Part shown: positions 38,997-47,721 of the stretch, one piece after another
Layout of the letters: every line of letters begins with the position of its first letter
Numbering within the stretch: the first letter of the stretch is position 1
Source of the DNA: Actinomycetota bacterium
GTDB taxonomy: Bacteria; Actinomycetota; Acidimicrobiia; Acidimicrobiales; RAAP-2
Assembly: GCA_021324355.1 (NCBI GenBank)
Contig: JAJPJD010000018.1
Span: forward strand, 93,369-157,368
Direction of reading: 5' to 3'
Length of the DNA stretch: 64,000 bases
The notes under the pieces: model-generated
The model's database searches: none
Seen by the model: the letters and a program-made list of their open reading frames with translations, nothing else
Told to the model about the DNA's origin: nothing
Program-made: the position numbers and the translations under genes

Positions 38997-39620
38997 CTGC
39001 CGGGTTGGCCAAAGGTGAAACCCCTTCATGACGATCTGATCAAGTTGACGACCTAGCAGGGTCCCATCAGCGCCCCGAGGTTCCCTGGCTGCGCTTCCGT
39101 GGTTGGAGCCGGCTCGCATAGGACCCAGTTTCACGCCGGCTCCATCGAGCGCGTCGGCGCGTGGGAGCCATGTCATCGACATGGGCCGGTGATGGCAAGT
39201 GCCCCGGCCAGCGCTTGGCGAGGTTGTCTATGCGCGCCAGCGTCGGGGCAGCGACATAGTCGTCAACGACCTCACCAAGACGTCCGGTCCGGGTCGGGTC
39301 GTCGCACGACAATGTGGTGGCTGCCCACAAGCACCGGGTCGATCCCGATCGCAACGCAACTAGGCTCAGTCGTCATCCGCTCCTCAATGAGGCTCGCTAG
39401 TTCCTCTTTTGGGCCAGGAGCTTGCCGGCCACGACCTCGCTTGCCATGGGCAGGAGGATCCTTGAGTACTCTCACACCTCTGGGCCGAAGTTCCGTTGCC
39501 GATCGAGACGGGTGGGTGGCTGTGTGCCCCCCTCAACCGAGTCCGCTCGGGATCAGAATCCTGGCGACGATCTCTTTCATGAGTCCTAAGCCCAGCCAAA
39601 TTGCATCGCCGCCGCGGCCG
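38997..39620. other. 624-bp stretch without an intact gene
   Basis: No ORF here resembles an intact protein. The segment is less GC-rich than the flanks and contains the broken minus-strand frame listed separately (39067-39475). No inverted repeats of an insertion sequence and no tRNA or attachment-site duplication were found by eye. Confidence 0.45.
39067..39475 (-). pseudogene. Possible decayed gene, two overlapping minus-strand frames
   Basis: One frame reads SLIEERMTTEPSCVAIGIDPVLVGSHHIVVRRPD and stops. The overlapping frame continues plausibly as TRTGRLGEVVDDYVAAPTLARIDNLAKRWPG to its stop at about 39067. Both have ordinary amino acid composition, unlike shadow ORFs, and join if a 1-base shift near 39290 is assumed. 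I do not recognise the family. It could be a relic of an accessory gene beside the mer operon. Confidence 0.3.
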
Positions 39621-40754
39621 CTAGGGCCGGCCGGCTCCCACGAACCCGTCGCCCAGTCGGATCGGGGTGATCCAGACCACCGCGCCGGTGTAGGGCGCCT
39701 CGATCATCTCGCCCCCGCCGATGTACATCGCGACGTGGTCGCTGCCGCCCGGGCCGTAGAAGAGCAGGTCCCCGGGCTCGAGGTCTGACACCGGCACCGG
39801 GGCGCTGTCCTCGTACTGCGCCCCGGAGTAGTGCGGCAGGTCCACCCCGGCCTGGGCCCACGCCCAGGCAACCAGCCCGGAGCAGTCGAACCCCACCCCT
39901 GGGGTCTCCCCACCCCACACATAGGGCACGCCCAGCTGGGACTCGGCTGCCCGCACCGCGATCGCGCCAGCGCTGTTGGGAGGGGGTGGCGGGAAGCTCG
40001 CCCCCCCGGTGAGCAGCGACCGGGTGAGTGCGGCCTGGTTCGCGTCAGCCGCCTGCTGGGCGGCCTGCTCCAGGGTTCCGAGCTGCCCTTTGACCTGAGC
40101 GAGTTCGCTGTCCAGCTGGGCTTGCTTGGCGTTCGCCTCCTGCTCGGCCTGGTAGGCGGCGTTCACCGCTGACTGGGCGGCGCTCTGTTCCACCAGAAGT
40201 TGAGCCTTCTGGCTGTTGAGTGCGAGCACCGCAGTGTGCAGGTCGGCCAGCGCAACGCCCAGGTTGCCCACCGCCACCTGGCCGTACTCCTGACGGGCAG
40301 CGAAGGTCTGCTGGTTCCCTGAGAACAGCGGGTTGCTCTGCGAGGACACTCCCTGGTTCACGTAGGCGTCGATGGCATCGGCGCGCAGGTGATGTCGGTC
40401 GAGCAGGACCCGCTGCTGGTCGGCTGCGATCTTGGCCTTGGTCTGGGTGATCTGGCCGTCGATCTGGGCCAGTTGCGTCTCGGCCTGGTCGTAGCGCTGG
40501 CCCAAGGCGCCGATCTGGGCGGTGGTGGAGGAGATCTCTTGCTGGAGCTGGTTGGCCTGGGCCTGCAGGGAGCCGATGGTGGCCGCCCGTGCCGGGCTGG
40601 CGGTCGTGAGCACAGGGACGACTGTGGTCAGGAGGCCGACGGTGGCCAGCCCCGCCAGGGGTCGCCAAGAGCACCAGAGCCGCCGCAGGCTCTGGCGGGA
40701 CCGCGGTTCGGGGCGGGCGCGAGCCCCCTCGACGTCAGCCACAATGGGCCACAT
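39621..40754 (-). CDS. Secreted NlpC/P60 peptidoglycan hydrolase with coiled-coil domain
   Basis: The protein has 377 aa from ATG 40754. A long N-terminal signal (RPLAGLATVGLLTTVVPVLTTASPARAA) is followed by a coiled coil of about 190 residues (ATIGSLQAQANQLQQEISSTTAQIGALGQRYDQ...). The C-terminal NlpC/P60 domain has the catalytic Cys in GVGFDCSGLVAWAWAQAG, the His in GGSDHVAMYIGGG and the turn SDLEPGDLLFYG. The layout matches RipA/PcsB-like endopeptidases that cut peptide stems during division; the coiled coil usually controls activity. It is divergent from the malyl-CoA lyase gene. Confidence 0.9.
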   Translation of the reverse strand: MWPIVADVEGARARPEPRSRQSLRRLWCSWRPLAGLATVGLLTTVVPVLTTASPARAATIGSLQAQANQLQQEISSTTAQIGALGQRYDQAETQLAQIDGQITQTKAKIAADQQRVLLDRHHLRADAIDAYVNQGVSSQSNPLFSGNQQTFAARQEYGQVAVGNLGVALADLHTAVLALNSQKAQLLVEQSAAQSAVNAAYQAEQEANAKQAQLDSELAQVKGQLGTLEQAAQQAADANQAALTRSLLTGGASFPPPPPNSAGAIAVRAAESQLGVPYVWGGETPGVGFDCSGLVAWAWAQAGVDLPHYSGAQYEDSAPVPVSDLEPGDLLFYGPGGSDHVAMYIGGGEMIEAPYTGAVVWITPIRLGDGFVGAGRP

Positions 40755-40931
40755 CTTGACCAAGGCCGTCGGGATCGGCAAACACCGTGACCCCGGCGCG
40801 GCGCCTGGGGCCCCCTCGCAGTGGCCGCTCGCCAGGGCGTCCTCCCAGGTCGTCAGCTCAAGGTGGCGACTTTGTGACGATCGCGTGTCGATCGTGGGAC
40901 CTGGGCTTTTCGCAACGCTCTGACCAGCCGT

Positions 40932-40937
40932 TACCAT
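40932..40937 (+). promoter_or_regulatory. -10 box of a leaderless malyl-CoA lyase transcript
   Basis: TACCAT (40932-40937) lies 7 nt before the ATG at 40945, and no ribosome site is visible. A convincing -35 was not found. Confidence 0.45.
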
Positions 40938-40944
40938 CGGGACG

Positions 40945-41886
40945 ATGTCCGCCCGTTCCCGTGACCTGCCCCGCCGCTCGTGCCTGTCGACCCCCGCGTC
41001 GAGCGAGCGCTTCTTGGCCAAGGCGCCGACCGTGCCGGCCGACATGACCTTCCTCGACCTCGAGGACTCGGTCGCCCCCTTGGAGAAGGTGGCCGCCCGG
41101 GCCAAGGCGGTCGACGCCATCAAGAACCTCGACTGGGACGACCGGGTGCTGTGCGTCCGGGTGAACGCCTGGGACACCAAGTGGACCTACGGCGACGTCA
41201 TCGAGGTGGTCGGGGGAGCTGGCGAGCGGCTCGACGAGATCATGCTCCCCAAGGTCCAGACGGCCGCCGAGGTGGTCGCGCTCGATCTGTTGCTCACCCA
41301 GGTGGAGCAGAACGTCGGTCTCCCGGTGGGTCACATCGGGATCGAGGCCCAGATCGAGACCACGAGGGGCCTGATCAACGTGGACGACATCTGCGCCGCC
41401 TCGCCCCGTCTCGAGGCGATCATCTTCGGCCCGGCCGATTTCGCGGCGTCGATGGAGATGCCGGTGCTGACCGGAGGGGTCCAGATCCCCGAATATCCCG
41501 GCGACCACTTCAACTATGTCTTCTCGCGCATCTTGATGGCCGGGCGAGCCAACGGGCTCCAGGTCATCGACGGTCCCTTCCTGCTGGTGCGGGATCTGGA
41601 CAAGCTGCGGGACTTCGCGCAGCGGACCCGGATTCTCGGCTACGACGGCAAGTGGGCGCTCACCCCGGACCAGGTGCAGGTGCTGAACGAGGTCTACTCG
41701 CCAACCCAGGAGCAGTTCGACCGGGCTCACGCCATCCTCGAGGCCTACCGCAAGGCGACCGAGGAGCAACGGCAGGGCGCGGTCATGTTCGGCGACGAGA
41801 TGATCGACGAGGCCAGCCGGAAGATGGCGACCAAGTTCGTGACCCGGGGCCTGCGGGCAGGCCTCAAGCGCTCCGAGCCGGCGTAG
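40945..41886 (+). CDS. mcl: HpcH/HpaI-family CoA lyase: L-malyl-CoA/beta-methylmalyl-CoA (citramalyl-CoA) lyase
   Basis: The 313-aa CitE-like TIM barrel has the opening RRSCLSTPASSERFLAKA, Mg-binding FLDLEDSVAPLEK, VRVNAWDTKWTYGDV, substrate/metal residues in GIEAQIETTRGL, and the specific middle FGPADFAASMEMPV. The length and these features fit the Mcl group better than citrate lyase beta subunits. In the ethylmalonyl-CoA pathway it cleaves beta-methylmalyl-CoA to glyoxylate and propionyl-CoA and handles malyl-CoA. A methylsuccinyl-CoA dehydrogenase-type gene is adjacent and a mesaconyl-CoA hydratase-type gene is 3 kb away, supporting this call. Confidence 0.82.
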   Translation: MSARSRDLPRRSCLSTPASSERFLAKAPTVPADMTFLDLEDSVAPLEKVAARAKAVDAIKNLDWDDRVLCVRVNAWDTKWTYGDVIEVVGGAGERLDEIMLPKVQTAAEVVALDLLLTQVEQNVGLPVGHIGIEAQIETTRGLINVDDICAASPRLEAIIFGPADFAASMEMPVLTGGVQIPEYPGDHFNYVFSRILMAGRANGLQVIDGPFLLVRDLDKLRDFAQRTRILGYDGKWALTPDQVQVLNEVYSPTQEQFDRAHAILEAYRKATEEQRQGAVMFGDEMIDEASRKMATKFVTRGLRAGLKRSEPA

Positions 41887-41893
41887 GGCGGGC

Positions 41894-43480
41894 TCAGCCC
41901 CCCTCGAGGAGCCGGCGGGCGATGACCTTGAGCGCCAGGGTTTCGTCGGCTCCCTCGAAGATCGACAGCACCCGGGCGTCGACGAAATAGCGGCTCACCG
42001 CGACTTCCTCGGCATAGCCCATGCCGCCGTGAATCTGCATCGCCTCCCTGGTGACCCACTCCGCCGCCCGGCACCCGTAGGCCTTGACCATCGAGGCCTC
42101 CAAGGCGCCTTCGCCCTTGGCCATCAGACGGGCCACTCGGTAGGCGAACTGACGGATCGCCTGGATGGTCACCGCCATCTTGGTGAGCTTGGCCCGGGTC
42201 AGCTGGTAGTCGAGAATCGGCGAGCCGAAGACCCGGCGCTCGGAGGCGTAGCGGAAGGCGGCCTCGTAGGCGGCCTGCATCACGCCCAGCGCCCGGGCCG
42301 CGGTCTGCAGCCGACCGTTCTCGAAGCCCTGCATCTGCAGGTAGAAGCCCTGGCCCAGTCCGGCTTCCCCGCCCACCAGGTTGGCCTCGGGGACGAACCA
42401 GTCCTCGAAGGACAGCTCGTAGGAGTGCATCCCGCGGTACCCCAAGGTGTCGATCGGGCGGCCCTCGAGCCGCCCGGGGACCGGCTGGTCCTGGGTGAGA
42501 AGGAACCCCCGGCCGTCGGTTTGGGGCTTTTCGACCACGAACATCGACAGGCCACGGTGGGCCCGGGTGCGGTCGGGGTCGGTGCGGGCCAGGAGCATCA
42601 GCACCTCGGCCCGGGCTGCGAAGGTGCACCAGGTCTTCACCCCCCTGATCAACCACCCCCCGTCGGTCCGGGTGGCCGAGGTGGCAAGCGAGGCGACGTC
42701 GGAGCCGTAGTCGGGTTCGGTCACTGCGACCGCAGCCATGGTTTCGCCCCGAGCCAGCCGCGGCAGCCAGTGACGCTTCTGGTCCTCGGTGCCCCCTTTG
42801 AGGAGGGCCCGGGCCAGGATCTCGGGCCGGGTGATGAGCGAGCCCCCGATGCCGAGTGACCCCCAGCTCAGCTCCTCGGTCGCCACCACCATCCCGAGGT
42901 AGTCGCTCTCGGTTCCCGACGCGAACCCACCGAACTCCTCGGGGACCGACAACCCGAAGCCACCCAGTTCGGCCAGCCCGGCGATGACGTCCTCGGGGAC
43001 GTCGCCGTTGGTCCGATGGACCTCCTCGGCCCGGGGCCGCACCCGGTCCTCGGCGAAGCGGTGGAACGTGTCGCGCACCAGCTCGAAGTCCGAGTCGAGG
43101 TGGCTCGGCCCTTCCTGGCCGCACAGCGACGAGAGGAAGGCCGGCGAGCGGAACTCGGCCAAGAACGCCGCCGCCGGTGCCCACCAGTCGGGCTCCAACC
43201 CCCAGGCCTCCTCGCGGCCGACCACCCGAGCGCACAGGTCGACCAGGACCTCGGCGACGAAGGCGGCCGCCAGGTCGGACTCGAGCTCACCGCAGGCCGC
43301 GTAGTCGAGCATGGAGCGGGCGGCCATGGCAGCCGAGGCGGCGTGGGCCAGGTCGTAGGCGACGACCTGGTCGACGTCGGCACCGGGGCCGCGTCGGAGG
43401 GTGTGCACGGCGGCGTCGACCGCCGACTGGCCGACCTGGACCGCCGCCTCGAGACGGTCGAGCGAGGGGTGGGAGGGCAT
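41894..43480 (-). CDS. mcd: Acyl-CoA dehydrogenase of the (2S)-methylsuccinyl-CoA dehydrogenase type
   Basis: The 528-aa enzyme is about 140 residues longer than ordinary acyl-CoA dehydrogenases because of an N-terminal helical extension (DLAHAASAAMAARSMLDYAACGELESDLAAAFVAEVLVDLCARVV), a known trait of methylsuccinyl-CoA dehydrogenase. The core then shows AVTEPDYGSDVAS, GVKTWCTFA, FGSPILDYQLTRAKL and the active-site region VLSIFEGADETLALKVIARRLL. It would oxidise methylsuccinyl-CoA to mesaconyl-CoA with FAD in the ethylmalonyl-CoA pathway. It converges on mcl with a 7-bp gap. A different branched acyl-CoA substrate is the main alternative. Confidence 0.78.
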   Translation of the reverse strand: MPSHPSLDRLEAAVQVGQSAVDAAVHTLRRGPGADVDQVVAYDLAHAASAAMAARSMLDYAACGELESDLAAAFVAEVLVDLCARVVGREEAWGLEPDWWAPAAAFLAEFRSPAFLSSLCGQEGPSHLDSDFELVRDTFHRFAEDRVRPRAEEVHRTNGDVPEDVIAGLAELGGFGLSVPEEFGGFASGTESDYLGMVVATEELSWGSLGIGGSLITRPEILARALLKGGTEDQKRHWLPRLARGETMAAVAVTEPDYGSDVASLATSATRTDGGWLIRGVKTWCTFAARAEVLMLLARTDPDRTRAHRGLSMFVVEKPQTDGRGFLLTQDQPVPGRLEGRPIDTLGYRGMHSYELSFEDWFVPEANLVGGEAGLGQGFYLQMQGFENGRLQTAARALGVMQAAYEAAFRYASERRVFGSPILDYQLTRAKLTKMAVTIQAIRQFAYRVARLMAKGEGALEASMVKAYGCRAAEWVTREAMQIHGGMGYAEEVAVSRYFVDARVLSIFEGADETLALKVIARRLLEGG

Positions 43481-43490
43481 CGGCAGGACC

Positions 43491-44144
43491 CTACCGCTCG
43501 CCAGGACGCCGCCCGACCACCGTGACCAGGGGCGGGAGCACGATCGGGTCGTCGCCCGGGTCGACCCCGGTCAGGCCCTCGAGGTAGGCCCGCACCGGTC
43601 CGGGGCCGACGCCGGCCGGTGCCTCGGCCCAGGCGTCGACCAGCTCCAGGCCGCTGTCCTTGACCAGGGCCGGGAGGAAGGCGCCGACGTCGGGGTGGCG
43701 TGCGTCGGGCATGGACAGCGCCTGGCCGCCGACCCGACCGGCCGAGGTGATCGGCTCCTGGGCCACCACCCATCCCCCCGGTCGCACGGCGCCGGCCATC
43801 CGGGCCAGCACCACCGCCGGGTCGACCACGTGGAGGAGGAGGAACCGGCAGAAGGCCAGGTCCACCGGCTCAGGGAGGGCCAGGTCCTCTCCGGCCTGGG
43901 TGATGGCCAGGACCTGACTGTGGGCGGCTGCTGCCCGGGCCACCTCGTCTCGGGCCAGCGGGTCCGAGTCGACCGCGTAGACCCGCCCGGTTCGGCCGAC
44001 GACCTCGGCCAGCGCGACTGACACATCACCGCCACCAGCTCCCACGTCGACGCACCGCCAACCCGGTCCCAGGCCCAGTCGCTCCAGTGCGGTCGCCAGC
44101 GGCCGCCGGTAGACGTCATCGCGCAGTCCCTTGAGCTCAGTCAT
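43491..44144 (-). CDS. Class I SAM-dependent methyltransferase
   Basis: From ATG 44144 the protein has 217 aa. Motif I is WRCVDVGAGGGDVSVALAEVVG, followed by VYAVDSDPLARDEVARAA, a motif II-like DLAFCRFLLLHVVDPAVVLARMAGAVRPGGWVVAQEP, and a C-terminal region with no special features. The substrate is unknown. It lies 10 bp after (upstream of, on the minus strand) the acyl-CoA dehydrogenase gene and may share its transcript. The 16-residue ORF-track extension is not conserved-looking. Confidence 0.82.
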   Translation of the reverse strand: MTELKGLRDDVYRRPLATALERLGLGPGWRCVDVGAGGGDVSVALAEVVGRTGRVYAVDSDPLARDEVARAAAAHSQVLAITQAGEDLALPEPVDLAFCRFLLLHVVDPAVVLARMAGAVRPGGWVVAQEPITSAGRVGGQALSMPDARHPDVGAFLPALVKDSGLELVDAWAEAPAGVGPGPVRAYLEGLTGVDPGDDPIVLPPLVTVVGRRPGER

Positions 44145-44227
44145 GGCGTGCGGCAGCCGAGCGGCGGAGGACCATGGTGGCGAGTCTCTCACGGCAGGTG
44201 CCGGCCAGCTCGATAACCTCGGCCGAC

Positions 44228-44656
44228 GTGCACGTCACCATGCTCCTGTGCGATGCGGCGCAGGTCGCCGAGGGCAAGCTCTACATCCTGGGGGGCGGCT
44301 GGAGCATCACCGGGCCGGGGCCGGTCCCCTCGGCGATCGCGATCAAGATCGAGGTCGACTGGCACGAGGCCGACCGGCCGCACCACTGGGAGCTGTTCTT
44401 GGAGGACGCCGACGGGCGACCGGTGCTGGTGGACACGCCGGAGGGTGCCCAGCCGGTCGAGGTCCGGGGCGAGTTCGCGGTGGAGAAGCCGGCCGGGATC
44501 CCCGAGGGTGCACCGATCGACGTGGCCCTGGCGGTGAACCTCGGTCCCATTCCCTTGGAGCCAGGCGCCCGCTACAGCTGGCGCCTGGTGATCGACGGCA
44601 ACGCCCTGCCCGGCGCCTCGGTGGCCTTCAGCACCCGGCCCCGGCTCGCGGAGTGA
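44228..44656 (+). CDS. Small conserved protein, DUF6941-like
   Basis: From GTG 44228 the protein has 142 aa. It opens HVTMLLCDAAQVAEGKLYILGGGWSITGPGPVPSAIAIKIEVDW and ends in a beta-rich part (RYSWRLVIDGNALPGASVAFSTRP). The opening recalls a small actinobacterial family (DUF6941, from memory), of unknown function. It has no signal or membrane helix and looks like an all-beta sandwich. A TAACCT element 8 nt before the GTG supports this start over the ORF-track start at 44174. Confidence 0.6.
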   Translation: MHVTMLLCDAAQVAEGKLYILGGGWSITGPGPVPSAIAIKIEVDWHEADRPHHWELFLEDADGRPVLVDTPEGAQPVEVRGEFAVEKPAGIPEGAPIDVALAVNLGPIPLEPGARYSWRLVIDGNALPGASVAFSTRPRLAE

Positions 44657-44702
44657 TCCCCGGGATGGACGTCGCAGTGGTCCGGCGACTACACCACGGG
44701 CC

Positions 44703-45215
44703 ATGACCACCTACGACCGGCCCTTCGGGCGCTACCTCGAGGACTTCGAGATCGGCGACGTCTACCGGCACTGGCCGGGCAAGACGATCACCGAGGCCGA
44801 TGACCACCTGTTCTGCATGATCACCATGAACCACCACCCGTTGCACACCAATGCCTGGTTCGCAGAGCACGAGGCGGTGCACGGGCGCAACGTCGTGGTG
44901 GGCAACCTCGTCTACTCAATCGCCCTCGGGATGAGCGTTCCCGATGTGAGCGGCTCGTGCATCGCCAACCTCGAGGTCGAGACTCTCCAGCACAAGAACC
45001 CGACCTTCCACGGCGACACCATCTACGCCGAGACCCGGGTCGTCGACAAGACCGAGTCCCGCTCCCGCCCGGACCGGGGCATCGTGACCGTCGAGACCAA
45101 GGCCTTCAACCAGCGCGGAGAGGAGGTCTGCTTCTTCCGTCGCAAGGTCATGGTGTGGAAGCGGGAGGCGGCGCCCCCCCGGCGTCGGCCCTACGGCGAC
45201 GACGTCTGGGACTGA
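44703..45215 (+). CDS. MaoC-family hydratase, probable mesaconyl-CoA (beta-methylmalyl-CoA) hydratase
   Basis: The 170-aa single hot-dog domain has the opening FGRYLEDFEIGDVYRHWPGKTITEADDHLFCMITMNHHPLHTN. The catalytic Asp/His of the R-hydratase motif lie in TEADDHLF...NHHPLHTN. It closely recalls the short MaoC protein (MeaC) found with mcl, mcd, ccr and ecm in streptomycete ethylmalonyl-CoA clusters. It would hydrate mesaconyl-CoA to beta-methylmalyl-CoA, the step between the two enzymes encoded at 41894-43480 and 40945-41886. Other enoyl-CoA substrates remain possible. Confidence 0.78.
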   Translation: MTTYDRPFGRYLEDFEIGDVYRHWPGKTITEADDHLFCMITMNHHPLHTNAWFAEHEAVHGRNVVVGNLVYSIALGMSVPDVSGSCIANLEVETLQHKNPTFHGDTIYAETRVVDKTESRSRPDRGIVTVETKAFNQRGEEVCFFRRKVMVWKREAAPPRRRPYGDDVWD

Positions 45216-45246
45216 CCCGGGTCCCGGCCCGGGCTTCGCCCAGCTG

Positions 45247-46140
45247 GTGCTGAGGTGGGGGGAGGCCAACCGCCGCGCCTTCCCGTGGCGGGCCACCCGG
45301 GACCCGTGGGCCATCCTCTCGAGCGAGGTGATGCTCCAGCAGACCCAAGCGGCCCGGGTGGTCGTGCCCTTCGAGCGCTGGGTCGAACGGTTCCCCGACC
45401 CTGCGTCGCTGGTCCGGGCCGGGCCGGGGGCGGCGCTCGCCGCCTGGCACGGGCTGGGCTACAACCGCCGGGCGCTGCATCTGTACCGCTCGGCGGTCGC
45501 GATCACCGAGCACTTTTGCGGTCTGGTCCCGGCTGACGAGGGGGCTCTGCGCACCCTGCCAGGCGTCGGCGCCTACACCGCTCGGGCGGTGCTGGCCTTC
45601 GCGTTCGAGGCCCCGGTCGGCGTGGTGGACACCAATGTCGCCCGGGTGCTGCGACGGGTGAGCGGGCACCCCCTGCGCCCCGGCGCGGCCCAGGCGCTGG
45701 CCGACCGGCTGGTCCCTCACCGCCGCTCCTGGGCCTACAACCAAGCCCTGTTCGACGTGGGCGCCCTGCACTGCCGGCCCCGGCCGCGCTGCGCAGGCTG
45801 CCCGCTGCGACCGGCGTGCGTGTGGAGCGCCTCGGGCCTGCGTCCCCCCGACCCCGCCGCCACCCGGCCTGTCAAGACGCGCTTTGCCGGCTCGGACCGC
45901 CAAGGGCGGGGGCGGCTGGTGGCCGCCATGCGGCGCGGCCAGATCGACCCCGACCAGCTGGCCGAGGCGGCCGGGTGGCCGGGTCAGCACGACCGTGCCC
46001 GCGCCGTGGCCGAGGCGCTGGTCACAGAGGGCCTGGCCACTTGGACCCCAAGCGGCGGGCTCGGGCTCCCTGAGGCCCCGGCCCTCTCTTCACCGATCGA
46101 CCTGGGCTTGGCCGAGGTGGCCGTCGTATCCTTGCCGTGA
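45247..46140 (+). CDS. mutY: A/G-specific adenine DNA glycosylase
   Basis: The protein has 297 aa from GTG 45247. RRAFPWRATRDPWAILSSEVMLQQTQAARV carries the catalytic Glu and DNA minor-groove residues. The helix-hairpin-helix is RTLPGVGAYTARAVLAFAF, with the catalytic Asp in GVVDTNVARVLRRVSG. The 4Fe-4S loop reads CRPRPRCAGCPLRPAC, i.e. C-x5-C-x2-C-x5-C, one residue shorter than the usual C-x6. It removes adenine opposite 8-oxoguanine. The protein lacks a clear Nudix-like C-terminal domain. It lies 31 bp after the MaoC gene on the same strand. Confidence 0.9.
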   Translation: MLRWGEANRRAFPWRATRDPWAILSSEVMLQQTQAARVVVPFERWVERFPDPASLVRAGPGAALAAWHGLGYNRRALHLYRSAVAITEHFCGLVPADEGALRTLPGVGAYTARAVLAFAFEAPVGVVDTNVARVLRRVSGHPLRPGAAQALADRLVPHRRSWAYNQALFDVGALHCRPRPRCAGCPLRPACVWSASGLRPPDPAATRPVKTRFAGSDRQGRGRLVAAMRRGQIDPDQLAEAAGWPGQHDRARAVAEALVTEGLATWTPSGGLGLPEAPALSSPIDLGLAEVAVVSLP

Positions 46141-46173
46141 CGGGCACCGTCGGTACGAGTCGAAGGAGGGCCC

Positions 46174-47721
46174 ATGAACGTCCCGCTCACCATTGGCGAC
46201 TTCCTGGAACGAGCGGCGCTCATCTACCGGGACCGCATTGGGGCAGTGGACGAGCCGGGGGCTCCGGGCTCGCTGGGACGGGTCACCTATGGCGAGCTCC
46301 ACGACCGGGCCCGGGCCATGGCAGTGGGCTTCGACGAGATGGGCATCGGGGCCGGGGAGCGGGTGGCGATCGTGAGCCCCAACTCTGCCCGTTTCCTCAT
46401 CTCCTACTTCGGGGTGAGCGGCTTCGGCCGGGTCTTCGTCCCGATCAACTACCGCTTGAACGCCGAGGAGATTGCCTACATCGTCGAGCACTCCGGCACC
46501 AGCGTGGTCCTCTACGATCCCGACCTCGACGAGATCGCCCAGCGGGTGACCTCGGCCAAGTGGATCCGCCTCGACGGGATCCAAGATGCCGAGCTGTTCG
46601 ACCCCGATCGAGGACGGAGCCGGGACCCGGTCCCCTGGCAACCCGACGAGGACGCCACCTGCTCCATCAACTACACGTCGGGCACCACGTCGCGGCCAAA
46701 AGGCGTGCAGCTCACCCATCGCAACTGCTGGATCAACGCCGCCAGCTTCGGCTGGCATATGGGGGTCTCCGACCGCGACGTCTTGCTTCACACCCTGCCG
46801 ATGTTCCACGCCAACGGCTGGGGGATGCCCTACGCGCTCAGCGCGATGGGCGGTCGTCACGTGGTCCAGCGGCGGATCGACGGTGAGACCATCCTTGAGC
46901 GGGTGGAGCAGGAGGGCGTGACCCTCATGTGCGCCGCCCCCGCGGTGGTGGCCACGATCTTGGCCGCCGCCGAGGCCCGTCGGGAGGCCGGCCGGCCGCT
47001 CCCGGACGGCCAGGTGCGGATCGTGGTTGCCGGTGCTCCGCCGCCGTCCAAGACCATCGAGCGGGTCGAGGAGGAGCTTGGCTGGGAGTTCGTGCAGATC
47101 TACGGCCTCACCGAGACGTCGCCGCTGCTCACCATCAACCGGGCGCCGGCCGAGTGGGACGGGCTCGAGCGCGCCGATCGGGCCCGCTTGCTGAGCCGGG
47201 CCGGGGTCCCTGCGGTCGGCGTGAAGATGGCGGTCAGCCCCGACGGCGAGGTGCTGGCCCGTTCCAACCACGTCTTCAAGGGGTACTGGGAGCAGCCCGA
47301 GGAGACGGCCCAGGCCCTCGAGGGCGGGTGGTTCCACACCGGCGACGGGGGGTACGAGGACGGTCCGTACATCGTGATCACCGACCGCCGCAAGGACGTG
47401 ATCATCACCGGGGGCGAGAACGTCTCGTCGATCGAGGTGGAGGACGTCCTCTACCAGCACGAGGCGGTCGCCGAGGTGGCGGTGATCGGCATCCCCGACG
47501 ACACCTGGGGCGAGTCAGTGCTGGCCCTGGTGGTTCGCCGCCCAGGAGCCTCGGTGAGCGAGCAGGAGCTGATCGACCACTGCCGGGACCGCCTGGCCCA
47601 CTTCAAGGCGCCCCGGCGAGTCGAGTTCGTCGACTCCCTGGCCCGCACCGCCACCGGCAAGCTCCAGAAGTACAAGCTGCGCCAGCCCTACTGGGAGGGG
47701 CGGGACCGCCAGGTCAACTGA
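46174..47721 (+). CDS. Fatty acyl-CoA synthetase (AMP-forming, FadD-like)
   Basis: The 515-aa ANL-superfamily enzyme has the AMP/phosphate loop CSINYTSGTTSRPKGVQLTH, LHTLPMFHANGWGMPY, the adenine motif YGLTETSPLLTIN, GWFHTGDGGYEDGPYIVITDRRKDVIITGGENVSSIEVE, and the C-terminal catalytic Lys in RTATGKLQKYKLR. It activates a carboxylic acid of unknown chain length. The ribosome site GAAGGAGG lies 7 nt upstream, and a TATCCT 40 bp upstream could be a -10. Its 3' end overlaps the convergent cupin gene by 8 bp. Confidence 0.92.
   Translation: MNVPLTIGDFLERAALIYRDRIGAVDEPGAPGSLGRVTYGELHDRARAMAVGFDEMGIGAGERVAIVSPNSARFLISYFGVSGFGRVFVPINYRLNAEEIAYIVEHSGTSVVLYDPDLDEIAQRVTSAKWIRLDGIQDAELFDPDRGRSRDPVPWQPDEDATCSINYTSGTTSRPKGVQLTHRNCWINAASFGWHMGVSDRDVLLHTLPMFHANGWGMPYALSAMGGRHVVQRRIDGETILERVEQEGVTLMCAAPAVVATILAAAEARREAGRPLPDGQVRIVVAGAPPPSKTIERVEEELGWEFVQIYGLTETSPLLTINRAPAEWDGLERADRARLLSRAGVPAVGVKMAVSPDGEVLARSNHVFKGYWEQPEETAQALEGGWFHTGDGGYEDGPYIVITDRRKDVIITGGENVSSIEVEDVLYQHEAVAEVAVIGIPDDTWGESVLALVVRRPGASVSEQELIDHCRDRLAHFKAPRRVEFVDSLARTATGKLQKYKLRQPYWEGRDRQVN

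Noticed and set aside
39067-39475. Transposase remnant beside the mer genes
   Set aside because: No DDE or IS110-type motif and no terminal inverted repeats could be recognised; kept only as an unidentified decayed frame.
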